A stretch of 64,000 nt of DNA from Cladopsammia gracilis (Eukaryota; Cnidaria; Anthozoa; Scleractinia; Dendrophylliidae): positions 503,001 through 567,000 of the forward strand of contig JAJGOT010000239.1 in assembly GCA_022457155.1 (NCBI GenBank), in the 5' to 3' direction. Made by a program: the position numbers and the translations under genes. The notes beneath the pieces are model-generated. The model made no database searches. It was not told the origin of the DNA and saw only the letters and a list, made by a program, of their open reading frames with translations. This document shows, in pieces, positions 34,811 through 42,720 of the stretch (positions within the stretch are counted from its first letter, which is position 1; the number at the start of each line of letters is the position of its first letter).

Positions 34811-35460
34811 TTCATTTTTTTATCTCCTCCCAAAAAATGAATCCCGAGAAAATATCTATCCCCGACTGCTCTCTCGGAGACCCCTGTAAGAAATCTTCTG
34901 GAAAAATTAATTTCTGCCTTCTCCCCTGCCTCCACATGGACTCACGGTTCAAAGTGAAACTCCAAACCAAATTCAAGATTTTCCTTCATGAGGGTGAATC
35001 GTTTTCTATGGGCATCACTATTCCGAGCGAGTTCATTAGTTTCTTCAACAATCTGGAAAAACATTTCAACTCTGCTGCGATGAAAAAGAAGCAGGCAATC
35101 AAAGAGATTTCCCCGTCTTTTGCTCGATTTCAGGAGGGAGATTTCATTCTCGTGAAAACTGACAAATCCGAGCAGGAAAAGATTTACGCAAAAATCTATC
35201 CCTCCAAAATTCCCACAACGGATTTCTCCTGCAGATTTTGGGAGCTGTGCGCGGATGGGAAAAAGAAACCCATCTTGAAGCAAAAAGAACTCATTGGCTG
35301 TCCTCTCCGCGGGCAAGTCGTTTTTTCGATCAAACATCGTTTCTGCGGAAATGTGAAAGCGATCACATGCATTGTGGACGAAGTTTTGGTGGAGGAAATA
35401 GTGCAGGCTGCCTCGGAATTCGATGAGTTTGAGGACAAGAATGAGGACGATGAAGTTTGA
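34792..35460 (+). CDS. 222-aa protein with acidic C-terminal tail
   Basis: No family recognised by eye. It has a Cys-containing N-terminal part, a central beta-rich-looking region (FQEGDFILVKTDKSEQEKIY, RGQVVFSIKHRFCGNVKAIT) and an acidic end (EFDEFEDKNEDDEV). An acidic C-terminal tail after a beta-rich body is the plan of many viral single-stranded DNA-binding proteins, so that role is possible next to PolB, but this is inference only. The ATG at 34792 overlaps the preceding gene; a start at 34837 (MNPEK) is an alternative. It is followed by a perfect hairpin at 35470-35500. Confidence 0.65.
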   Translation: MDFRDLIHFFISSQKMNPEKISIPDCSLGDPCKKSSGKINFCLLPCLHMDSRFKVKLQTKFKIFLHEGESFSMGITIPSEFISFFNNLEKHFNSAAMKKKQAIKEISPSFARFQEGDFILVKTDKSEQEKIYAKIYPSKIPTTDFSCRFWELCADGKKKPILKQKELIGCPLRGQVVFSIKHRFCGNVKAITCIVDEVLVEEIVQAASEFDEFEDKNEDDEV

Positions 35461-35469
35461 GGAAACTTC

Positions 35470-35500
35470 AAATTTTTCAGAATTTGATTCTGAAAAATTT
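35470..35500. terminator. Hairpin between convergent genes
   Basis: Arms AAATTTTTCAGAAT and ATTCTGAAAAATTT (14 bp, loop TTG) lie just after the 222-aa gene and before the end of the convergent 63-aa gene. Similar hairpins occupy the other two convergent junctions of the element. Confidence 0.6.
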
Positions 35501-35652
35501 TGTGATTTTCAGTGAATTTGGGAGAATCTTTTTCTTGAAACAAATCTGGAAAAATGAATTTTGTCTGAATTGACAAATCCAAACTGATCAAATCTGAATT
35601 TTTCAAAATCCACTCAGGGAAAAAATTAAAATCCTCCCCACTCAAGGGGAAT

Positions 35653-35844
35653 TCAGATCAATGGAGAATGTGTTGAATCCGCCATCAATTTCTCAATCAA
35701 CTTTGTTTGTTTTCGCATATCTTCTGCAATCTCTTCAACCCACTTCTCCAGATTAACATAGCTTTCCATCAGCAGGTCAATGGAATCAATCTCATCGTCT
35801 GACTCACTTTCACTCACTCTCTTTCTTTTCGCATTCGAAGGCAT
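35653..35844 (-). CDS. Small acidic/coiled protein, 63 aa
   Basis: Reads MPSNAKRKRVSESESDDEID then a Leu-rich amphipathic helix (about residues 22-55, LLMESYVNLEKWVEEIAEDM). A basic KRKR stretch is followed by an acidic Ser-rich patch, which suggests a nuclear or CK2-modified protein with a short coiled coil. A longer frame starts at 35958, but its N-terminal part lies over the start of the divergent HTH gene, so 35844 is preferred. No family recognised. Confidence 0.5.
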   Translation of the reverse strand: MPSNAKRKRVSESESDDEIDSIDLLMESYVNLEKWVEEIAEDMRKQTKLIEKLMADSTHSPLI

Positions 35845-35936
35845 TTTCTTTCCATTTATTTTTTCCCATTCAGGGGAAATTTTGAAATTCCCTCCGGATT
35901 TCAAAAATCTTTTCCTAATTTTTTTGTAATATAAAA

Positions 35937-36734
35937 ATGTGGGTTTTGTTAGATGCATTCACGCAGGAGAGAGTTAGTGAACGATTTCCATCCCAGCCTG
36001 CCCTGGCTCGATTTATGGGAATTTGTCCCAACACTCTCAACAAAGCAATCAGGAATGGAAGAAATGTTTTCAATTTCAAGGGCCAAAAAGTCAAAGTTGC
36101 TCAACAAAGTTGCTCGCGATTTGCTGTAAGTGATTCTCCGGGAGGACCTCCTCTGGCGCATTTTGAAACAATGGTTGATATGGCTGAATGGCTTGGTGTA
36201 ACTCGTCAGGCAGCCCTCGCGGCCTTTCAGAGAGTTAAAAATCGTTTTGTCACAAAAGATGGGGAGAAATTCTTCGTGGAAGGACTGTTTGAAGAAGGGG
36301 ATTTCACCAGTCCTTGTCCTGTAGATGAAACGCCAACTCCAAACAGATTGCCTCTCATTCCTATCCGAATTACTTCATCTTCAACGACAATGACTTTCCC
36401 CAGTTTGAAAAGAGCAGCACAGGAATTAGATGTCTCTATTGGAACGATTAGCTATGCTTTGAAGACGGGTAAGAACAGTTTCACCAGACAATCGGATAGA
36501 GCAAAATTCAAAGTGGATAAAATAGAAACACCGGCGCCACCATCTCTTCCTCCCCAACCCGTTCCCCAACGCCAGCCAAAAGAAGAGCGAAATCCATTTC
36601 CGGAGAAAAAAACTGCAGACGAACTTTGGGAAAAACTGCTAAAAGATTTCAAGGGTTCTTCCGGGTATGAATTTGTAGGCGCTTCAACAGGAGAAAATGG
36701 CCAGATAATCTTATGGAGACAGGTGATTCTATAG
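35937..36734 (+). CDS. HTH (NUMOD1-like) protein 2, 265 aa
   Basis: Three HTH modules can be read: about residues 18-54 (FPSQPALARFMGICPNTLNK), 77-115 (TMVDMAEWLGVTRQAALAAF) and 152-195 (FPSLKRAAQELDVSIGTISY followed by ALKTGKNSFTRQSDRAKFKV). Then comes a Pro-rich linker (about 200-220) and a C-terminal Trp-containing region. NUMOD1 domains are short HTH DNA-binding modules usually found beside homing endonucleases; no nuclease domain is visible here. The gene ends 80 bp before the palindrome array at 36815, and it starts at TATAAAAATG. Binding of its modules to the array is an attractive but unproven idea. Confidence 0.75.
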   Translation: MWVLLDAFTQERVSERFPSQPALARFMGICPNTLNKAIRNGRNVFNFKGQKVKVAQQSCSRFAVSDSPGGPPLAHFETMVDMAEWLGVTRQAALAAFQRVKNRFVTKDGEKFFVEGLFEEGDFTSPCPVDETPTPNRLPLIPIRITSSSTTMTFPSLKRAAQELDVSIGTISYALKTGKNSFTRQSDRAKFKVDKIETPAPPSLPPQPVPQRQPKEERNPFPEKKTADELWEKLLKDFKGSSGYEFVGASTGENGQIILWRQVIL

Positions 36735-36814
36735 ACACTTTTCTCTTCCCCCGGAGCAAAAATTTGGCCTCAAATTCATCAAAATTGGAGCAGAATTTGA
36801 CCTCAAAATTCACT

Positions 36815-37805
36815 TAAATTCTGGAAAAAATATCTGCTCCAGAAAAATGTATTTAAATTCTGGAAAAAATATCTGTTCCAGAAAAATGTATTTAATTTAA
36901 ATTCTGGAAAAAATATCTGTTCCAGAAAAATGTATTTAAATTCTGGAAAAAAATATCTGCTCCAGAAAAATGAATTTGAATTTTCTGGAAAAAATATCTG
37001 TTCCAGAAAAATGAATTTGATTTTTCTGGAGCAGATATCTGTTCCAGAAAAATGAATTTGATTTTTCTGGAGCAGATATCTGTTCCAGAAAAATGAATTT
37101 GATTTTTCTGGAGCAGATATCTGTTCCAGAAAAACGAATTTGAATTTTCTGGAAAAAATATCTGTTCCAGAAAAACGAATTTGAATTTTCTGGAAAAAAT
37201 ATCTGTTCCAGAAAAACGAATTTGAATTTTCTGGAAAAAATATCTGTTCCAGAAAAATGAATTTAAATTCTGGAGCAGATATCTGTTCCAGAAAAACGAA
37301 TTTAAATTCTGGAGCAGATATCTGTTCCAGAAAAATGAATTTGATTTTCTGGAAAAAATATCTGTTCCAGAAAAACGAATTTAAATTCTGGAGCAGATAT
37401 CTGTTCCAGAAAAATGAATTTAAATTCTGGAAAAAATATCTGTTCCAGAAAAACGAATTTGAATTTGGAATTCTGGAAAAAATATCTGTTCCAGAAAAAC
37501 GAATTTAAATTTAAATTCTGGAAAAAATATCTGCTCCAGAAAAACGAATTTAAATTTAAATTCTGGAAAAAATATCTGCTCCAGAAAAACGAATTTAAAT
37601 TCTGGAAAAAATATCTGCTCCAGAAAAACGAATTTAAATTTAAATTCTGGAGCAGATATCTGTTCCAGAAAAATGAATTTGAATTTAAATTCTGGAAAAA
37701 ATATCTGTTCCAGAAAAATGAATTTAAATTCTGGAAAAAATATCTGTCCCAGAAAAATGAATTTAAATTCTGGAAAAAATATCTGTTCCAGAAAAACGAA
37801 TTTGA
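36815..37805. repeat. Array of about 24 palindromic 41-bp repeats
   Basis: Each unit has TTCTGGA(GCAG or AAAA)ATATCTG(T/C)TCCAGAAAAA followed by a GAATTTgAATTT or GAATTTaAATTT spacer. The GCAG variant makes an almost perfect 26-bp palindrome centred on ATAT. I count 24 TCCAGAAAAA cores between 36838 and 37782, with spacing averaging 41 bp and ranging from about 37 to 49. Open frames across the array on either strand are repeat artefacts. Function unknown; the plan resembles viral enhancer/origin arrays such as baculovirus hrs. Confidence 0.95.
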
Positions 37806-38030
37806 CCCCCTGAATTCGCCGGAGAATTCAGATTCGTCGAGAAATTCCTGAATTTTTTCCTGAGATTTGAAAAATCTCCCTGAAAACGGATTTTGAGATG
37901 AAAATCTCTCCGGGGATGAAAATCTTTCGCTGAAAATCAGCGGAAAATGGCAATTCATGAAAATTTCTGCTCCATTTCATCTAAATCACAGTTGACTAAA
38001 TTGGAGAAATGATTGGTTAAAATTGAGCTT

Positions 38031-38036
38031 TATATA
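38031..38036 (+). promoter_or_regulatory. Possible TATA box of HTH gene 3
   Basis: TATATA 50-55 bp upstream of the ATG at 38086, at a plausible distance for a Pol II core promoter. Nothing else supports it. Confidence 0.35.
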
Positions 38037-38085
38037 GATAAAATGGGATTTTAATTTTTTATTTCCTTTTTTCACCAGAGAAAAA

Positions 38086-38661
38086 ATGTCGAAATCAGCA
38101 ACGCATTTTTCAATCTCCGATGGGAAAAAAACCAAAAATTTCACTTCCATCAATTCAGCGGCAAAAGAATATGGAATCTCAAATTGCGCAATCACAAATG
38201 CATTGAAAAAAGGAAACTCAACCATCACCCGGAGGTCGGACAAGAAAAAATTCTTCCTCGGCGAACCAAAAGCACAAGAATCAACTTCTCTCCAGATAGA
38301 TTTTTCTCCACTCCCAATGGATGAGGAATGGTTTGACAAATTCAAGATCGCTGTTCCAGATTTTGATGAACTTTGTCGAATGATTGCCAATAAATTATTC
38401 GCGGATGAAGATCTCGAATTGGACTGGAAGAAAAAAGAATTGAAATACAATGATGAAGCCGTTTGTTTCATCAAAATCATTTCCATCATCTGCAGAGTGG
38501 CTTTTCAGGTGAACAAAGAGAAAGCTCTAGCAGTTTTGAAGGAAAAAATTGGGCAAAAAGATTTTCAACCCTTGAAACGAATTGAATTTGTAACATCTTT
38601 GAGGAAAAATGAAAGAACATTTCACGTTGACATATTCAATAAAATCAGGAAATTCAAGTGA
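38086..38661 (+). CDS. HTH (NUMOD1-like) protein 3, 191 aa
   Basis: One clear N-terminal module, about residues 15-60 (FTSINSAAKEYGISNCAITN followed by ALKKGNSTITRRSDKKKFFL), closely similar to modules in the genes at 34089 and 35937. The C-terminal 120 residues are helical and charged (LCRMIANKLFADEDLELDWK) with no recognised family. It lies directly downstream of the palindrome array. Start at MSKSATHF; the upstream context is GAGAAAAAATG, like the 61-aa gene and unlike the virion genes. Confidence 0.75.
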   Translation: MSKSATHFSISDGKKTKNFTSINSAAKEYGISNCAITNALKKGNSTITRRSDKKKFFLGEPKAQESTSLQIDFSPLPMDEEWFDKFKIAVPDFDELCRMIANKLFADEDLELDWKKKELKYNDEAVCFIKIISIICRVAFQVNKEKALAVLKEKIGQKDFQPLKRIEFVTSLRKNERTFHVDIFNKIRKFK

Positions 38662-38673
38662 TTTTCCCCTGAT

Positions 38674-38696
38674 TTTTCATTTCCGGGAAATGAAAA
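38674..38696. terminator. Hairpin between convergent genes
   Basis: TTTTCATTTCC / GGAAATGAAAA around a single G (effective loop CCGGG) fills the 36-bp gap between the HTH gene 3 stop and the stop of the convergent membrane-protein gene at 38698. Confidence 0.6.
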
Positions 38697-38697
38697 T

Positions 38698-39204
38698 TCA
38701 ACCCTCAAATTTTTTCTCCCATTCAGCTTCAAACTTTTCCAAATCCAACCCCAAATCAATCACAATCCCATCAATCGCTTCCATTGAAAACAAAAATTCA
38801 TCCCTGTCGAATTTTCCTCCCCGCAAAGCGAAGCGCAAATCACTCAATGTTTTTTCATAGGTGGTGAAAGCGAACTTCGCCATCTCAATTTTGCTTTTCA
38901 GATTCTTCATTTCATTCGCGGTTTTGACGACCAACCCCAATCCTGAAATCACTCCCAACACGATTGGATTGAGAGTTGCTGCCCCAGCAATCGTCCCGAT
39001 TGCAACCAGACCGGAAGAGGTCAAATTCATGAGCAGATTCATTTTCTTGAATCGGCCATGCGCTCGTTTCAAACACCAAAATCTTTTGTGATAAAATCGG
39101 AAGAGGTTTTTGATCTCTTCCAGTTCTTCTTCCCGAATTGCGGGGTTGATGTGATTGAAAGCAAAAATGCTTTGTTTCCGCTCGGCTCGCTTCGCTCGCT
39201 TCAT
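38698..39204 (-). CDS. Membrane-anchored protein, 168 aa
   Basis: An N-terminal basic, helical part (residues 1-52) is followed by two hydrophobic segments (about 55-75 LMNLTSSGLVAIGTIAGAAT and 78-95 NPIVLGVISGLGLVVKTA) separated by one turn, then a charged helical C-terminus. It therefore looks like a hairpin membrane protein. It sits directly downstream of the fibre gene in the same orientation, 15 bp apart, so a role at the virion surface or membrane is possible. No family recognised with certainty. The first residues (KRAKRAER) are encoded by the GCGAAGCGAGC repeat. Confidence 0.7.
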   Translation of the reverse strand: MKRAKRAERKQSIFAFNHINPAIREEELEEIKNLFRFYHKRFWCLKRAHGRFKKMNLLMNLTSSGLVAIGTIAGAATLNPIVLGVISGLGLVVKTANEMKNLKSKIEMAKFAFTTYEKTLSDLRFALRGGKFDRDEFLFSMEAIDGIVIDLGLDLEKFEAEWEKKFEG

Positions 39205-39219
39205 TTTTCAGGGAGAAAA

Positions 39220-41040
39220 TCATTTTTCAATCAGAAATGTCGCTTTTGCTCTTTGAATGGCATTTCCATCCGAGAGAGCCAGATAGAAAGCTTCTTCCTG
39301 CCCAACATGGAGATTGAAGGTGAACTGCAGTGAACCAAATGAATTGGTGGAAGGTCTGACTGCTTTCCGAGTGATGCGATCTCCTTTAACAACACTTGTC
39401 ATGATGATGGTTGCTCCACTCACTGGGTTGGAACCGCGTTGAAGAATGAAAACCGTGACATTCAAAATCCGGAAGTCAGATCCAAATTGTTGCCAATAAT
39501 TTGTTTCATCTTCCGCTTCATTTGGGAAGATCAAACAATCACCGTGTTTTCCTTTCACAAATCTTGCAAAAATGAAGTGTTTTGACGGGCGAAGCGGCAA
39601 ATTCAACAAGGAGTGCGAATTCAAATCCAAGTCAGTCTCCATGACCATCTTCCCCGCTTGGAAAACGAAAGGGGAATCATAAACGCTGCTTTCAACATCA
39701 GGTTGGGAACCAGCAATGCCATATATGATCAGATTTGCATTTCCTTTTTCAGCTGACTCGGCAGTGCCTCTCCATTTCAAATCCAGGAAAATAAATTCAG
39801 GTGGGGAAATCCTCCATTTGTGCATGTGGATGATGGATCTGGAATACCCCGAAAACTTCTTAGTTGATTGCTGATTGATATTCAGACTTGTGCTCACAAC
39901 GTTGACGCTCACGCCATCCATTGACGCGGGGAAGAATTCCACGCACACGGTGTATTCTCCCTCTGGGAGTTTGTACATATTGAATCCAAGTCTCCCAGAG
40001 TATTCATTAAAAAGATTTTTTGTGATTTCCAAGTCATAGGCCTTCTTGTTGAAATGATGCGGCGAATCTGGAAAATCACTTATCCCAGTCACTGTCATAT
40101 GATGTTCAGAGCTGGATTCATCCACATCTTCCATCAGATAGCGGAATGCGTCCTTTGGATGCGAGGTTGACGTGATATGCGATTCATTTACGTATTTTTT
40201 GATCTTCTCTTCTAATTCCATCGTGTGGGCTACCACACCTCCTATCTGGTTATCCACATAAGATTTTGACGTGGGTTGTCGCTTCAGAGTTGGCGTTGCA
40301 ATATTGTTGATTTGTTGCGAGTTCATATCCAGGTTTCCGGTCATTGTCCCGCCTTCCAACGAAAGCTTTTTCGCGGATTGGGCATCCACATATCGCATAT
40401 TTGCGCCCTGATCGGCAACTTCGGGATCTTTCACGTTAAAAATGGTGTGATTTCCCATATCCAAAGCCGTCTCCATTGGAAACGTCTCTTTGCGGCTGAG
40501 AAAGATATTTTTGGCGTCATTATAAGAAACCAGGTTGTTATAATGCGCTCCCAAATCATGCCATGTTTGTTGTTTTGAGTTTTTCACGTTGAAAAGTTCT
40601 TTTAAATCAATATCCTTCGTGACTTCATGAGTGTGAGCCGGAGCATCAGGGTGGAATTTTTTCAGAGTGACCATATTCACCGCTGACAAATCCTGGTTTT
40701 CATCAGTGTCCAGATTGACGATCAATTTGCGATTCATTTCTATTTCCCCGGGGTTGATGAGTTTTTGTCCCCTGAGATCAAGATCCCCAGTCATATGCGA
40801 GGAACCATCCACCTGGAGAGAATCTGCCCGCAATTGCGTTGCAAGCGTGTCAACTTGTAGCTTTGTGATTGCATCCGAATTCCCCGTTCCTTCAGCGACA
40901 TTTGTCAGGCGTTTCCTTTGCAGGTCGAAGTCCCCTGCTGGCGTCAGCTTGAAACCAACTCCTGGCAATCCATCTTTTCCATCTTTCGCGCCATGGGCGC
41001 GGGTGCTTGTTTCAGAAAGCAATCCATTTGAATAACTCAT
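39220..41040 (-). CDS. Fibre (tail-fibre-like) protein, 606 aa
   Basis: Predicted trimeric receptor-binding fibre. A short collagen-like GAKDGKDGLPGVG segment (about residues 15-27) is followed by repeats typical of phage tail fibres: about 80-95 (MTGDLDLRGQKLINPG), about 230-240 and about 265-290 (GGTMTGNLDMNSQQINNIA), each followed by a YVD motif. The C-terminal 250 residues are beta-rich and probably form the head. The start is taken at MSYSNGL (TTTAAAATG); its A overlaps nothing, but the packaging ATPase stop TAA lies inside the same TTTAAAATG, one base before this ATG. The frame remains open 52 codons further upstream, antisense to nothing useful. Confidence 0.8.
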   Translation of the reverse strand: MSYSNGLLSETSTRAHGAKDGKDGLPGVGFKLTPAGDFDLQRKRLTNVAEGTGNSDAITKLQVDTLATQLRADSLQVDGSSHMTGDLDLRGQKLINPGEIEMNRKLIVNLDTDENQDLSAVNMVTLKKFHPDAPAHTHEVTKDIDLKELFNVKNSKQQTWHDLGAHYNNLVSYNDAKNIFLSRKETFPMETALDMGNHTIFNVKDPEVADQGANMRYVDAQSAKKLSLEGGTMTGNLDMNSQQINNIATPTLKRQPTSKSYVDNQIGGVVAHTMELEEKIKKYVNESHITSTSHPKDAFRYLMEDVDESSSEHHMTVTGISDFPDSPHHFNKKAYDLEITKNLFNEYSGRLGFNMYKLPEGEYTVCVEFFPASMDGVSVNVVSTSLNINQQSTKKFSGYSRSIIHMHKWRISPPEFIFLDLKWRGTAESAEKGNANLIIYGIAGSQPDVESSVYDSPFVFQAGKMVMETDLDLNSHSLLNLPLRPSKHFIFARFVKGKHGDCLIFPNEAEDETNYWQQFGSDFRILNVTVFILQRGSNPVSGATIIMTSVVKGDRITRKAVRPSTNSFGSLQFTFNLHVGQEEAFYLALSDGNAIQRAKATFLIEK

Positions 41041-41041
41041 T

Positions 41042-41677
41042 TTAAATGCTTTCATCAAAGTTTTTGGCAATGAATTTCCTCGGCTTATCCACATACAGGA
41101 AAGAGAACGGATCATGCGTTGCTTTCCGATAATCTTCTTTGCTGACATTGTTCTCCCTGCAGATCGCCGTAATTTCTTTGTTGCTTGGGAATTCAAAGAT
41201 GCAAAAATGCGAGCAATTCAGGCGGATATCTTTTGGTGTTCCGAAATAACTTTGCGAAAGATAAATCACAGAACATTTCTTGTGCCTGCCCTGAATGAAA
41301 TAATCAATCAATGGCTTTTGGTTTTTTTCGGAAACAAAATCATCGAAAACAACCAGCTTTTGATTCTCCCCTGACAATTCAGAAACTGGGATGATTTCAT
41401 CCGGGGATGCTTCCACAACGTCATACCCAGCTTCTTTGCTGAATGGGCGAAATGTTTTCAGCAGATGTTGATATTTGATTTGGTCAAGATTTTTCGCATA
41501 GAGGAAAATTTTATCGTAGAAGAGCAGCGGGCGGAGGATCATATCCAGGACAACATTTGTTTTCCCCGATCCTGAAGGGCCACAGATCAACATTCTGAAA
41601 GTTCGATCCGGCATGAAAGGGTGAAGTTGTTTGAAATTCGTGATTGGATTCTGACAATCATAATTTGGAATCTTCAT
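41042..41677 (-). CDS. FtsK/HerA-type genome packaging ATPase, 211 aa
   Basis: Motor expected to pump the genome into the capsid. Walker A is GPSGSGKT at residues 33-40 and Walker B LVVFDD at about 108-113, with a polar sensor-like motif YLSQSYF near 140. The length is normal for Polinton/adintovirus ATPases (about 210-230). It starts in AAATAAAATG and its TAA stop is embedded in the start context of the fibre gene. It is divergent from the PPxY-protein gene, 64 bp away. No break seen. Confidence 0.92.
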   Translation of the reverse strand: MKIPNYDCQNPITNFKQLHPFMPDRTFRMLICGPSGSGKTNVVLDMILRPLLFYDKIFLYAKNLDQIKYQHLLKTFRPFSKEAGYDVVEASPDEIIPVSELSGENQKLVVFDDFVSEKNQKPLIDYFIQGRHKKCSVIYLSQSYFGTPKDIRLNCSHFCIFEFPSNKEITAICRENNVSKEDYRKATHDPFSFLYVDKPRKFIAKNFDESI

Positions 41678-41741
41678 TTTATTTGAACATGGCGTTCTTT
41701 ATCTTGTTCTTCATCCCAAATTTGTGTTTCTGGGATATAAA
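41678..41741. promoter_or_regulatory. Divergent promoter region, ATPase / PPxY gene
   Basis: A 64-bp AT-rich gap between two start codons, both with ATAAAATG at the AUG (41677 on minus, 41742 on plus). All rightward virion genes follow from here, so it is a natural bidirectional late promoter. Inference from layout and motif. Confidence 0.5.
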
Positions 41742-42719
41742 ATGAGTTTATTGAAATGGCAAGAAATGGCTAAAAGCAAATCTGCTTTGGGGAAAAATAT
41801 CAACCTTGTTCACAATGCTATCACCCAGAAAAAGTTGGGTGAAGAAACAAGTCAAATCGGACTTGAAAAAACATTCAAACCCATCACAGCGAAACTGGAT
41901 GAGGTGATTGAGTCGAATTTGGGGCCGCTTCGGCCACTTCCCCGGAAAAAGAAAAAAGCCAAACCAGCGGAGATTGATTATCTCCCCGAAGTCGATCCAT
42001 TTGAAGAGATGGATGTCGAAGGCCTGTTTGATGAGGCCGTTCCATCCCAAACAAAGAAGCAAATTCCAGCAGGGCCGCCAACATATGAAGAAGTTGTGCA
42101 AGAGGTAGGGGAAGATCCACCTGAATATGAAGAAGACGAATCTCCCGATTATGCTCTTGCGCCGGGAGATGAAGGGGAATGGGAAGAGGAAGAGGAAGAG
42201 GAAGCCAATAAGATATTGGATAGCTTGGACCTCACAAATTATGATACTGTGGAGAAAAATCTCAGTGACCCAAATATCTCATCAACGAGGAAAATCAATT
42301 ATCTCAAGAATATTGTAACCATTGCAAACTACAGAAGAAATCAGTTGAAGGGCTACAAAACATCTTGGAGCAAAAAGTTCCATAAAGGTGCAATAACGCA
42401 AGAGCAAAAGAATTTGCAACATAGCAGAATAGACCACTCATCCCGAATTTTGAGTGAATACATCAAACATTTTCAAGCGAAACAAAAGACATTGGAAGGT
42501 TCGGGAATCAGGAGAAAAAAAGGTGGATCCATCCGTTTTTTCTCCAACCCCGCAGATCTCCTCCAGAAACTTGAGGTCATTGTTGGCTCCATCCTTGCTG
42601 GGAATACGAATTCGGGCATCAGAAATACCGGGGTTGGTATTCTTGATCTTCTCCTGAAAGAGGGAGTCATCAATCGTTCCCAGCATGAGAAGCTCTTCAG
42701 AAAGTATTTCAAACTCTAA
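41742..42719 (+). CDS. PPxY-containing virion protein, 325 aa
   Basis: Probable minor virion protein. An N-terminal amphipathic stretch (MSLLKWQEMAKSK) is followed by a Lys-rich and then acidic middle (about residues 75-165) holding two PPxY motifs (GPPTYEEV at about 110 and DPPEYEED at about 124) and a long Glu run; the C-terminal half is helical and basic. PPxY motifs bind WW domains of NEDD4-type ubiquitin ligases; adenovirus protein VI uses one in trafficking. A predicted adenain-type site LEGS/G lies at about 248, before RRKKGG. Start chosen at ATATAAAATG; the in-frame GTG further upstream is ignored. It is the first gene of the rightward virion block. Confidence 0.7.
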   Translation: MSLLKWQEMAKSKSALGKNINLVHNAITQKKLGEETSQIGLEKTFKPITAKLDEVIESNLGPLRPLPRKKKKAKPAEIDYLPEVDPFEEMDVEGLFDEAVPSQTKKQIPAGPPTYEEVVQEVGEDPPEYEEDESPDYALAPGDEGEWEEEEEEEANKILDSLDLTNYDTVEKNLSDPNISSTRKINYLKNIVTIANYRRNQLKGYKTSWSKKFHKGAITQEQKNLQHSRIDHSSRILSEYIKHFQAKQKTLEGSGIRRKKGGSIRFFSNPADLLQKLEVIVGSILAGNTNSGIRNTGVGILDLLLKEGVINRSQHEKLFRKYFKL

Positions 42720-42720
42720 A

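Larger units (their letters stand above)
36735..38085. other. Long non-coding region holding the palindrome array
   Basis: This is the only large gene-free gap in the element. It begins with degenerate array-like text (GGAGCAGAATTTGACCTCAA), then the array (36815-37805), then a region with short hairpins (GAATTCGCCGGAGAATTC; TTTTCATCTCTCCGG-type) and a TATATA box at 38031-38036, about 50 bp before the next ATG. Confidence 0.8.

Noticed and set aside
36815..37805. CRISPR array
   Set aside because: The host is an animal, the repeats are palindromic with near-constant spacers made of the same AT-rich text, and there are no unique spacers or cas genes.
37257..37958. Long open frames on both strands across the palindrome array
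   Set aside because: They encode only repeats of the 41-bp unit (KKYLFQKNEFKF-type); the periodic DNA keeps frames open on both strands.
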